Source of the DNA: a virus
Length of the DNA stretch: 38,942 bases
IMG/VR virus record: IMGVR_UViG_3300030085_005071
Coordinates: 764 to 39,705 of that record
Direction: 5' to 3' (one strand)
This document shows, piece by piece, positions 16,102-22,731 of the stretch; positions within the stretch are counted from its first letter, which is position 1, and each line of letters opens with the position of its first letter. The notes under the pieces were generated by a model that saw only the letters and a program-made list of their open reading frames with translations, did not search any database and was not told where the DNA came from. The position numbers and the translations under genes are program-made.

Positions 16102-16593
16102 ATGTCAAAAATTAATCTAATGATTGACGAAGAAAACGAACTAACATTCCAAGTACAAATCGAAGGTACTCGACCCGGGACAGCAAAATGTCGCCTTATG
16201 CTAGAATCAAATAGCATGTCCCTTGCATTTGAAGGTCAAAGCTCTAACGATGAAGTTTCTGTCACATTACCACCCCTAGATCATATTTTAAAGGAAGGCG
16301 TTTACGACATGACTCTTGAAGTTGTCGTAGACGATCGATTTTTTGAACCTCTTAAATTGCAAGGTGAATTTGAGAAAAGGCTCAAGGTCACAGCAGAATC
16401 GGTTAAAGTTAAAACAAAGCCGAAAGTAAAAACATCTGCTTCGCTAGTAGAAGTTAAAAAGAAAGGTAGTAAAAGTGGAAATGTTAACGTCGTAAGAAAG
16501 ACTAGAAAGCAACCTATTTTGGAGTCAAATAGAAAAAAAGTTGTAACTGATCAAGATATCATGAACTTGATCAAAAAATTAACGGAGAAATAA
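16102..16593 (+). CDS. Phage structural protein, beta domain with basic tail
   Basis: A 163-residue protein. Residues 1-100 look like a small beta-barrel (LTFQVQIEGTRPGTAKCRL, SLAFEGQSS, VSVTLPPLD and MTLEVVVDDRFFEPLKL). I recognise this pattern from uncharacterised proteins of marine myoviruses, where it sits near head or scaffold genes. Residues ~108-150 are strongly basic (KVKTKPKVKT and more Lys/Arg), a possible nucleic-acid or acidic-partner contact, and the end is a short helix (DIMNLIKKLTEK). Its stop overlaps the next ATG by one base. The function is unknown. Confidence 0.65.
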   Translation: MSKINLMIDEENELTFQVQIEGTRPGTAKCRLMLESNSMSLAFEGQSSNDEVSVTLPPLDHILKEGVYDMTLEVVVDDRFFEPLKLQGEFEKRLKVTAESVKVKTKPKVKTSASLVEVKKKGSKSGNVNVVRKTRKQPILESNRKKVVTDQDIMNLIKKLTEK

Positions 16594-16814
16594 TGATAAA
16601 TTTATACATATTAACATCACTAATATATGCATATATCATCATGACTAATTTAGAAAATTTAAGACACACACCGATAAAAACAGACTTGAAAACAAGAAAT
16701 AAAACAAATGCAAAAATCAAGGAGTTGGAAGGTGATCTTAATTTGTTTTTCCTTTGGCCATGGCTTTTGATTAAAAAAATTAAAAATGAATATAACGCCA
16801 GAAAACAAGATTAA
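16593..16814 (+). CDS. Small membrane protein
   Basis: A 73-residue protein with a hydrophobic N-terminal helix (residues ~2-17, LYILTSLIYAYIIM) and a second short hydrophobic patch LFFLWPWLLI (about 51-60), separated by a basic polar segment. The ATG overlaps the preceding stop and GGAG lies nine bases upstream. It could sit in the inner membrane. Small membrane proteins near an amidase can be holins or spanin components, but this one is about 10 kb from the amidase and I see no specific holin motif. Confidence 0.6.
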   Translation: MINLYILTSLIYAYIIMTNLENLRHTPIKTDLKTRNKTNAKIKELEGDLNLFFLWPWLLIKKIKNEYNARKQD

Positions 16815-17520
16815 GATTTTAGAGTACAAATTAGCTTTTGAACGTGAAATATTAGTCAAGAAAGAGTTTGATGAGGGCAATAGTGATCTAAACTATCGCC
16901 TTTCTTTCTTTAGAGAGAAGCTAATAAAAAATAACAATGATAAAAAACAAGTTGAGAGCTTTGACAATTTTTTCATGCCCAAAGACAAAAACACCCAATG
17001 CAATAATGGCAGTAACGAAATAGAGATCCACAGAAATGCCCAGAAGTCATCTAAAAAAAGTGTTAATGTAGAAACATGGCTAAAGAAAGCTTATCGTCAG
17101 ATTGCAAAATTGACACATCCAGATATGTTAGTGGGTATTAAGTCCAGCAAGATAATTAATCAGTTCTTGAATTATTACAACATAGCTCAAAATGCGTATG
17201 AGAAAAATATTCCGGCTGACATAATTATGGTAGCTAGCGATCTAGAAGTCCCTATCGATAATGATATCATAAGCAGGGAAATTAAAAAATCTTTTGAGGA
17301 AAAGGTAAGATTAATTGATAGCACTATGAAGCAACTAGGATACCAATGGTATCAAGTACCTGAAGAAAATAGAGACGCAGAGTTTAAAAAAATTCTAACA
17401 ATCATGGGTTTTAAGTTTACAGATGCGCAGGTGAAAGAAGTGATTAAATCAAAAAAGCCTAATAGAAAAGTTGGTAAAAGACCCGAAAAATTTAGTGTAA
17501 AAAGAAGAAAATTAAATTAG
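16786..17520 (+). CDS. J-domain (DnaJ-like) protein
   Basis: A 244-residue protein with a J-domain core at about 95-145: helix AYRQIAKLTHPD with the diagnostic HPD at 111-113, then a helix that carries NIAQNAYE. J-domains stimulate the ATPase of DnaK-type chaperones, so the phage protein may recruit host DnaK for assembly or replication-complex remodelling. The N-terminal ~90 residues are helical and charged, and the C-terminal ~60 residues end in a basic tail (KKPNRKVGKRPEKFSVKRRK). The start is uncertain because it overlaps the previous gene by 29 bases and has no good Shine-Dalgarno site. No zinc-finger domain of canonical DnaJ is present. Confidence 0.75.
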   Translation: MNITPENKIKILEYKLAFEREILVKKEFDEGNSDLNYRLSFFREKLIKNNNDKKQVESFDNFFMPKDKNTQCNNGSNEIEIHRNAQKSSKKSVNVETWLKKAYRQIAKLTHPDMLVGIKSSKIINQFLNYYNIAQNAYEKNIPADIIMVASDLEVPIDNDIISREIKKSFEEKVRLIDSTMKQLGYQWYQVPEENRDAEFKKILTIMGFKFTDAQVKEVIKSKKPNRKVGKRPEKFSVKRRKLN

Positions 17521-17553
17521 TATTTATTGTTAACATTAACAAGAGATATACAC

Positions 17554-17961
17554 ATGTCACCCTACACACTATTACAAGAAGAACTGGGCAGAGACCCATG
17601 GAAGATTTTTGTCTGTTGCATTTTTTGCAATCTTACTAAGAGGCGGACTTCTGAACCCTTCTTTTGGAAATTTTTACAACGATGGCCTAATCCTAAGGCT
17701 GCATCGAGACTTAATGAAGCGGAATTAAAAACATTAATAGAGCCGCTGGGTTTAGTAGACCGCAGGACAAAAGCTTTAAAGCAGATGTCTATAGACTACC
17801 TTTCAAAAGACTGGAGAGATGACGCCACAAAACTATTTGGAATTGGCAAATATGGATCGGATGCATATAGGATCTTTGTCAAAGACGAGTGGAGAGAGGT
17901 GACACCCACAGATAGTGCACTTAAAAATTATAAAAAATGGATGGAGGAAACACATGCCTGA
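17554..17961 (+). CDS. MBD4-like HhH-GPD DNA glycosylase
   Basis: A 135-residue single-domain protein that matches the catalytic domain of the MBD4 family, which removes T or U from mismatches with G. Shared features are SPYTLLQEELGRDPWK at the start, FWKFLQRWPNP, LIEPLGLVDRR, the helix-hairpin-helix segment LFGIGKYGSDAYRIF (94-108), and REVTPTDSALKNY with the likely catalytic D120. I start at the ATG 17554 because homology begins there; an upstream TTG at 17527 would add nine residues without homology. The gene overlaps the next glycosylase by eight bases. The methyl-CpG-binding domain of eukaryotic MBD4 is absent. The expected role is repair of deaminated cytosine in phage DNA; exact substrate is inferred. 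Confidence 0.82.
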   Translation: MSPYTLLQEELGRDPWKIFVCCIFCNLTKRRTSEPFFWKFLQRWPNPKAASRLNEAELKTLIEPLGLVDRRTKALKQMSIDYLSKDWRDDATKLFGIGKYGSDAYRIFVKDEWREVTPTDSALKNYKKWMEETHA

Positions 17962-18763
17962 AGGACCAGAAGTAAGAATCACAACAGACTTTTTAAAATC
18001 TTTTGAAGATAAAGGATTGACAGGATTTACAGTACTGTCGGGAAGATATACTAAAAAAGGCGGAATACCCGGGAAAGAATCGTGTATTTTACCGGCTAAA
18101 TTAACTGAAGTTAATTGTAAGGGTAAATTTATTTACATGACTTTGACTGTAGAAAAAGAAACTTTCTATCTGTTCAGTACATTAGGTATGACTGGGATGT
18201 GGAGCGGTAAAAGAAGCAAGCACGCACGCTTTGTAATGTTCTTTGATGACGGATCTGAATTATATTACAATGACGTTAGAAATTTCGGCACACTAAAGTT
18301 TGTCAATGACAAGAAAGAGTTGGATAAAAAACTTAAGTCTTTAGGGCCTGATATTCTAACCACTGATATCGATCAAACAGGATACAAAAAGCGTTTCACC
18401 AGTAAACCTAATAAAACAATTGCAGAGTGTCTTATGAATCAATCTGTAGTATCTGGCGTAGGTAATTATTTAAAGGCAGAAATACTTTATTGCTCTAAAG
18501 TATCTCCCCATCGTAAAATCAAAGATATTGATGATAATGAGTGGAAAAGCTTACATGAAAACACATTAGTCCAGTCTAGAAGATCTTATAAGTTTGGTGG
18601 TGCAACAATTGCAACTTATAGGCAACCAAATGGCAAAGAAGGGTTGTACAATCGACGATTTGCTGTGTATAATCAAAAAAGTGATCCCGATGGTAGAACT
18701 GTGATCAAAGAACAAACAGCTGATAAGCGAACAACCCATTGGGTACCTGAAATTCAAAAGTAG
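17954..18763 (+). CDS. Fpg/Nei-family DNA glycosylase with a zinc-less finger
   Basis: A 269-residue enzyme of the Fpg/Nei family, which excises oxidised bases and nicks the abasic site. The start is set at 17954 because the mature protein must begin MPEGPE, where P2 is the nucleophile and E3 is catalytic, and because GGAGG lies just upstream. The helix-two-turn-helix segment MNQSVVSGVGNYLKAEIL (about 160-177) is well conserved. The C-terminal finger ends KRTTHWVPEIQ, retaining the key Arg, but the four zinc-binding Cys of bacterial Fpg are missing, as in NEIL1, plant Fpg and mimivirus Nei. It overlaps the upstream glycosylase gene by eight bases, so the two are probably made together. Substrate preference cannot be read from the sequence. 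Confidence 0.88.
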   Translation: MPEGPEVRITTDFLKSFEDKGLTGFTVLSGRYTKKGGIPGKESCILPAKLTEVNCKGKFIYMTLTVEKETFYLFSTLGMTGMWSGKRSKHARFVMFFDDGSELYYNDVRNFGTLKFVNDKKELDKKLKSLGPDILTTDIDQTGYKKRFTSKPNKTIAECLMNQSVVSGVGNYLKAEILYCSKVSPHRKIKDIDDNEWKSLHENTLVQSRRSYKFGGATIATYRQPNGKEGLYNRRFAVYNQKSDPDGRTVIKEQTADKRTTHWVPEIQK

Positions 18764-18771
18764 GAGTTAAT

Positions 18772-19020
18772 ATGACAGAAGAAACAACATTACAAAAATT
18801 CAAACTAGACGATAGTTCAATTGCACATATCGTCAAATTAATTCAATTAGGTTTTATTACAGGAACTGATATTGTTGATCATTTCAGAATGATACAGTTA
18901 ATTACTGACGATACAGGATTCTTACACCTCGATCCTGAGTACGAAGCAAATCAAAGTAGCAATATTGAAAAAATGTTGGCCCAGGCGTCAGAATCATCAC
19001 AAGCCACAGAGGAGGCTTAA
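18772..19020 (+). CDS. Small conserved phage protein, unknown
   Basis: An 82-residue protein. The core, SSIAHIVKLIQLGFITGTDIVDHFRMIQL, followed by a short LHLDPEYE segment, is a pattern I associate with uncharacterised small proteins of marine phages. The N-terminus is acidic and polar and the C-terminus (MLAQASESSQATEEA) is probably disordered. AGGAG precedes the ATG, and the dUTPase gene starts two bases after its stop. No function is suggested by the sequence. Confidence 0.65.
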   Translation: MTEETTLQKFKLDDSSIAHIVKLIQLGFITGTDIVDHFRMIQLITDDTGFLHLDPEYEANQSSNIEKMLAQASESSQATEEA

Positions 19021-19022
19021 TC

Positions 19023-19400
19023 ATGGACTGCAAACTTAAAGACATGTTTGATCTTAGGCTTTCATTTATGAAAGCAATGCAAGAAACAATACCGGGGTCA
19101 TATCCTCCGTTTCCAGTAGATATATCTGAAAAAGCATCTCAACAAGTTTGCAGAGATTTGGCACTTAAAGGTGTCGAAGAAATGTTTGAAGCACTACAAC
19201 ATCTTAAAAACTGGAAACCTCACCGCCAGACTGAAATAAAAGAAGATCTAGATCGTGAAGAATTCTTAGAAGAAGTTGTGGATGCTTTAAACTACTTTTT
19301 TGCTATGTTAATTGTCACTGGTTTTAGTGAAAAAGAGTTATTTGACGCATATATAAAAAAGGACGCAAAAATCAGAGATCGTCTAAAAGAAGGGTATTGA
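19023..19400 (+). CDS. dUTPase, all-alpha (dimeric, MazG-like) type
   Basis: A 125-residue protein with the all-alpha NTP pyrophosphatase pattern. Two acidic motifs that bind magnesium are visible: KGVEEMFEAL with E52, E53 and E56, and EEVVDALNYFF with E83, E84 and D87. The end (ELFDAYIKKDAKIRDRLKEGY) is typical of dimeric dUTPases. The reaction dUTP to dUMP plus pyrophosphate supplies the ThyX substrate and keeps uracil out of DNA. It shares one base with the next ATG (TGATG). A related dCTPase or MazG activity is possible, but the proximity of ThyX and a uracil-type glycosylase favours dUTPase. Confidence 0.78.
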   Translation: MDCKLKDMFDLRLSFMKAMQETIPGSYPPFPVDISEKASQQVCRDLALKGVEEMFEALQHLKNWKPHRQTEIKEDLDREEFLEEVVDALNYFFAMLIVTGFSEKELFDAYIKKDAKIRDRLKEGY

Positions 19401-19678
19401 TGAAAGCAAAAATAGTCTTTAATGGTAAAGAAACAGAGAAAAGCTTAGATAAGATCCAGGAACATGTTAATACAAAAGGCACGTTCTCTGGATCGATCGA
19501 TATTAGAAGGCTTAATCTTGACATAACTGATCCTAGTTTTGCATATTATTTTTCTAATGTAAATTCTTCAGAGTTTGATTATTATTTAAATATCTTTAAA
19601 AAAGAAAAAAACAATTTAAATAACAAAGAGGTGACCTTTGAAATTCAAACAAATGATGCAATTACAGCAGCAATATAA
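19400..19678 (+). CDS. Hypothetical protein between two NTP-pyrophosphatase genes
   Basis: A 92-residue protein starting MKAKIVFNGKETEKS. I start at the ATG 19400, which overlaps the previous stop by one base, and not at the TTG at 19397. The protein has a small alpha/beta pattern with GTFSGSIDIRRLNLDIT in the middle and no recognised motif. Its 3' end overlaps the next gene by about 41 bases, which is long for this window, so either the two are translationally coupled or one of the starts is misplaced. Confidence 0.6.
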   Translation: MKAKIVFNGKETEKSLDKIQEHVNTKGTFSGSIDIRRLNLDITDPSFAYYFSNVNSSEFDYYLNIFKKEKNNLNNKEVTFEIQTNDAITAAI

Positions 19679-20573
19679 TAATAAAATTGTTGGAAGATCA
19701 GATCAATTATCACAAGCCCTTAAAGAAAAAATCACACAAGATAACGTTTTGTGCGCACACGCAGAATTAAGCGCATTAGTAAATGCAACGCACTACAAAA
19801 ATCATCACACACATTCAGAGCCTTTAGCAAATAGAAGAACTGTGTTGTATGAAACTGTTGATGTTATTAGATACATGCTTGCAACTTTAAACACATGGGG
19901 CATAACATCCAAAGAGTTTGAAAATGCTTTTAATAAAAAAGACATATACCTTAATAAGCATCATGAATTACAACAGAAAAAGTGGGAAGGCCAACCAGTT
20001 GCGATTGTAGATATTGATGACGTCTTGGCAAACTTCCGCGCAGGTTTTTCTGAGTGGCTTCACAAGAAGTTTGATGTTGAAGCTGATGTAGATTCTAAGG
20101 AATATTACTTCATCACAGCACTGTCAAAGATCAATCTTAATTCTGAATCAGTTTTTAAAATGTTTCTTGATGACGAAGGTTTCGCAAAACTATCTGTCGA
20201 TACTGATAATTTAGAACTTTTGTGGCAGTTAAAACATAAAGGATACTGGATTCACCTTTTGACAGCACGCCCACAAGAAGAATTGCAGTGTCTGTATGAC
20301 ACGTATTTTTGGATCTGGCAACAAAGCATTCCTTGCGATGCAATCAGCTTTTCACCTGAAAAGTTTAGATGGTGTGCAAAATCAAGATATTACGATGCAG
20401 GTGCAATCAAATTTGCAATTGATGATGCTCCTAAACACGCTGAAGATTATGCTAAACACGGAATTAAATGTTTAGTACCACTTAAGCCTTATAATGAGCA
20501 CTTAAAGCATGAAAATATTTTTCACTTTAATAGTTATCATGAATCAATTAGTGCAATTAAGGAGATAGAATGA
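19638..20573 (+). CDS. MazG-like domain fused to HAD-type 5'-nucleotidase
   Basis: A 311-residue fusion. The N-terminal ~110 residues look like a second, more diverged all-alpha NTP pyrophosphatase: HAELSALVNATHY near 41, then YETVDVIRYMLATLNTWGIT (71-90) with E72 and D75 and AFNKKD at 97-102. From about 120 a haloacid dehalogenase fold begins: AIVDIDDVLANF with D125 and D127, LLTARP near 226 and FAIDDAPKHAEDYA near 264-277, as in deoxyribonucleotidases. It could remove phosphate from a nucleotide made by the first domain, or clear unwanted nucleotides. Translation starts at TTG 19638, served by GAGGTG at 19628-19633. The first domain has lost some acidic residues and may be structural only. 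Confidence 0.72.
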   Translation: MKFKQMMQLQQQYNNKIVGRSDQLSQALKEKITQDNVLCAHAELSALVNATHYKNHHTHSEPLANRRTVLYETVDVIRYMLATLNTWGITSKEFENAFNKKDIYLNKHHELQQKKWEGQPVAIVDIDDVLANFRAGFSEWLHKKFDVEADVDSKEYYFITALSKINLNSESVFKMFLDDEGFAKLSVDTDNLELLWQLKHKGYWIHLLTARPQEELQCLYDTYFWIWQQSIPCDAISFSPEKFRWCAKSRYYDAGAIKFAIDDAPKHAEDYAKHGIKCLVPLKPYNEHLKHENIFHFNSYHESISAIKEIE

Positions 20574-20800
20574 TAATATTTTTTATGACATTGTTGGCTT
20601 TTAGTCAAGAAACTGATAGAGAAATACGATATCAAAAAGAAACAGAGATTGATTTTGATGCGCTCGAACTAACTGGTGAAATGGTAAAACCCCAGGGTGC
20701 TTTAATTATTGAGAGAAGTGAAGTTAAGTTTAATCCTTTGATTGAGCTTAGATTAGACTTTGATCCGGAAATGGCGGCGTCTGTCACTTTAATCAAATAA
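20570..20800 (+). CDS. Small protein with hydrophobic N-terminus, unknown
   Basis: A 76-residue protein starting MIIFFMTLLAFSQE, a short hydrophobic leader that could be a signal peptide cut after the Ser or Gln, or a membrane anchor. The rest (REIRYQKETEIDFDALEL, VKPQGALIIERSEVKFNPLI and LRLDFDPEM) reminds me of small exported proteins encoded in deltaproteobacterial genomes, though I cannot confirm this. Its ATG overlaps the preceding stop (ATGA). A terminator follows, so it ends the operon that runs from the structural or glycosylase genes. It may act in the host envelope. Confidence 0.6.
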   Translation: MIIFFMTLLAFSQETDREIRYQKETEIDFDALELTGEMVKPQGALIIERSEVKFNPLIELRLDFDPEMAASVTLIK

Positions 20801-20824
20801 AAAATTAAAGAGTAAATAATTTTT

Positions 20825-20853
20825 AAGCGCTATTTTGTAATAGTGCTTTTTTT
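20825..20853 (+). terminator. Rho-independent terminator
   Basis: AAGCGCTATT (20825-20834) pairs with AATAGTGCTT (20839-20848, one G-U pair) around TTGT, followed by five T residues. It ends the operon before thyX. The loop and right arm hold the -35 element of the next promoter. Confidence 0.83.
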
Positions 20854-20863
20854 GTTGTATTAT
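20835..20863 (+). promoter_or_regulatory. Promoter of the nTGTAA class, before thyX
   Basis: TTGTAA (20835-20840) and TATTAT (20858-20863) are 17 bases apart, and the -35 element lies in the terminator loop. The gene start at 20898 has AAGGAG. Confidence 0.68.
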
Positions 20864-20897
20864 AGTAAAGTAAAAATTAATAAAACAAGGAGATTCT

Positions 20898-21881
20898 ATG
20901 CCACAAAATTTAGATTTAAAACCTGTTGACTTGCCAATGGAATTAAAGTTTGGACAAGAACCAAAAACAGATTTCTTTAATAATCTTGCACATCTTAAGG
21001 TAGAACTTATCGACGCGCCTACTAGGTCACAAGCACTCAACGTCGCTTGGCAATATGTCAAAGCAACCTGGGCTGATCATCACGATGACACAAATCCAGC
21101 AACTGCTTCTCTACGAGAGCAATCAGCAAACCTAGAGGACGTACTTTGTTTTCGTGCCCTTCCAACGCCTATGGAGTGTTTAGGTTTTACTTTTAAGCTA
21201 AGCGGTCTCTCTTTTCAAGAAGTGACCCACATCATTCGACACCGAGCCGGTTCTTTTGCAGCACAGTGCACCGGTGATCGAGATTTGCGTGATGATCCTG
21301 CTGTTATTCCTGAGGCAGTTCAGAATTCACCTGAGTTTTTGGCTAGATACAAAAGAATTGTTCGTGAATCAAAGCAACTCTATGCTGATATGACAGATTC
21401 AAAAGTTGTGTCAATGATGGATGCAAGAATGATTCTTCCAAAGGCAATGACATCATTCTATCTGATGCGACTTAATCTTAAAGATTTATTAGGTTTTATT
21501 GCACAGCGTCAAGACATGCAAATTCAACCTGCAGCTGATAATTTACTTGCCGCTTACATGGCGCGTGAAATTTTAAAGGTTTTACCTGAAGCATCAGCAC
21601 GTATCGATTTTAACAAGCCAGATATGCACTACATTAAAACGTTCCGCGTGCCTGATGGTAAAGGTGGTGAAACATCACGAGGTACAAATCTGTACTGGCC
21701 TGAACCTAAGAACGACAAGTTTGATTATCACCCTAACGATACAATTTATCAGTCACGTCGCGAGGACATCAACGGTACACACAACCCTGGTGGTGAAACA
21801 GTTTTCACAAAGCTTTGGAATGAAACATTATCAGAAATCGATGAGATTAAAAATAACTATAATGATTTCATGGGGAGGTAG
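20898..21881 (+). CDS. thyX: Flavin-dependent thymidylate synthase
   Basis: A 327-residue ThyX-family protein, which methylates dUMP to dTMP with methylenetetrahydrofolate, FAD and NADPH. The signature RHR is at 114-116 in THIIRHRAGSFAAQC, where the motif RHRx7S ends in Cys (C124) instead of Ser. Further ThyX features are ILPKAMTSFYLMRLNLKDL and FIAQRQDMQIQPAADNLLA (about 180-217), where the dUMP and flavin contacts lie. It is longer than the usual ~220-250 residues because of an N-terminal extension and a ~75-residue C-terminal part with YWPEPKNDKFDYHPND. It has its own promoter and AAGGAG. The fold and family are firm; activity with the Cys variant is plausible but untested. Confidence 0.88.
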   Translation: MPQNLDLKPVDLPMELKFGQEPKTDFFNNLAHLKVELIDAPTRSQALNVAWQYVKATWADHHDDTNPATASLREQSANLEDVLCFRALPTPMECLGFTFKLSGLSFQEVTHIIRHRAGSFAAQCTGDRDLRDDPAVIPEAVQNSPEFLARYKRIVRESKQLYADMTDSKVVSMMDARMILPKAMTSFYLMRLNLKDLLGFIAQRQDMQIQPAADNLLAAYMAREILKVLPEASARIDFNKPDMHYIKTFRVPDGKGGETSRGTNLYWPEPKNDKFDYHPNDTIYQSRREDINGTHNPGGETVFTKLWNETLSEIDEIKNNYNDFMGR

Positions 21882-21889
21882 TTTCCAAA

Positions 21890-22195
21890 ATGAACAATGA
21901 GGAAAACAATCCTTTCGTTGTCCTGTCTAATTTATTTGTTGAAAATCAAAGGCAGTTTAATGTAAAAGCGAAAGACTTACAAGGTAGAATCAAAGTACTT
22001 GAAAAAAAGCTGTCTAAATTAAATGCGCAATTGGAAAATGATATTTTTACTGCAGATTTAATTGCTTTATTAAGCGTGCAAGAAGAGGCAGCACTAATAT
22101 TAAACGTTGCAAAAGAATTAGAATTTCAACGAGATCAGATCTTTAATTCAGTAGAAACTTTAAAACAATCAAAAAGAGTAAAATTAAATAAGTAA
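21890..22195 (+). CDS. Hypothetical coiled-coil protein
   Basis: A 101-residue protein of mostly charged helices (DLQGRIKVLEKKLSKLNAQLEND, then LSVQEEAALILNVAKEL and a basic tail SKRVKLNK), consistent with a two-helix coiled coil. No domain is recognised. GGAGG overlaps the end of thyX and serves this ATG, so it is translated from the same message. The next gene starts after ten bases with AAGGAG. A partner role for ThyX or the transferase-like protein is possible only by position. Confidence 0.6.
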   Translation: MNNEENNPFVVLSNLFVENQRQFNVKAKDLQGRIKVLEKKLSKLNAQLENDIFTADLIALLSVQEEAALILNVAKELEFQRDQIFNSVETLKQSKRVKLNK

Positions 22196-22205
22196 GGAGA
22201 ACAAT

Positions 22206-22655
22206 ATGAGTTTTGGAAAAGTTTATTTAGCAAGTGGCTGGTTTTCACCAGAATGGCTAGAAGAGGTGGAGAATATTAAGTCAGTTTTTGACAAACACGG
22301 TGTGAGTTATTTCTCACCAAAAGATGAAAATCTGTGTGACAATGATGCAAATGAGTCAATGCAAGATCAGATCTTTAGCGGTAACATCAAACACTTGCAT
22401 GAGTGCGACTGGATGCTGTGCAACACACGAAATAAAGATATGGGAAGTATCTTTGAAGCGGGTTATATGAATTGCTTAGAAAAGCCAATTGTATATTTCT
22501 GTGACGGTCTTCCGCCAGGTGCACAATTTAATCTTATGCTAGCAGCTAGCGGTATCAAGGTTTGCAGATCGCTGGAAGACCTAGATGTTTATCTTGCACA
22601 GTGTAAAGTAACAGAAAGACTAGTTATCGATCGATATGTAGGCGAAATTGAGTAA
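22206..22655 (+). CDS. Nucleoside 2-deoxyribosyltransferase-like protein
   Basis: A 149-residue protein with the fold of the nucleoside 2-deoxyribosyltransferase family, which swaps bases on deoxyribose or, in relatives such as DNPH1, hydrolyses deoxynucleoside monophosphates. The N-terminus KVYLASGWFSPEW matches the YLAGPFF-like loop, and DMGSIFEAGYM holds D78 and the presumed nucleophile E84 at the family spacing of six. Then follows EKPIVYFCDG. It lies with thyX in one transcript, which suits salvage or clean-up of nucleotides. The substrate is not decided by sequence. Its stop codon overlaps the -35-like element of a downstream promoter. Confidence 0.78.
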   Translation: MSFGKVYLASGWFSPEWLEEVENIKSVFDKHGVSYFSPKDENLCDNDANESMQDQIFSGNIKHLHECDWMLCNTRNKDMGSIFEAGYMNCLEKPIVYFCDGLPPGAQFNLMLAASGIKVCRSLEDLDVYLAQCKVTERLVIDRYVGEIE

Positions 22656-22678
22656 ACCTTAAAATTAATCTAGATAAT
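22650..22678 (+). promoter_or_regulatory. Candidate promoter of the nTGTAA-like class
   Basis: GAGTAA (22650-22655, overlapping the stop codon of the upstream gene) and GATAAT (22673-22678) are 17 bases apart. Both boxes deviate from consensus by one base. Any transcript would meet a terminator within about 10 bases of its start, which suggests attenuation or a stabilising 5' hairpin. Confidence 0.45.
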
Positions 22679-22685
22679 ATGTGCG

Positions 22686-22714
22686 GGTCAGAATAATTAA
22701 TTCTGACCTTTTTA
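22686..22714 (+). terminator. Rho-independent terminator or leader hairpin
   Basis: GGTCAGAAT (22686-22694) and ATTCTGACC (22700-22708) form a perfect 9-bp stem with loop AATTA, followed by TTTTTATTTTTT. It ends the thyX transcript. It also lies just 18 bases before the next gene, so that gene must be read by read-through or from a promoter that includes the hairpin. Confidence 0.82.
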
Positions 22715-22731
22715 TTTTTTAGGAGAAAAGA

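Noticed and set aside
20789-21061. Minus-strand open frame spanning the thyX promoter region
   Set aside because: It crosses a strong terminator, a promoter and the thyX start on the other strand, and shows no coding features.
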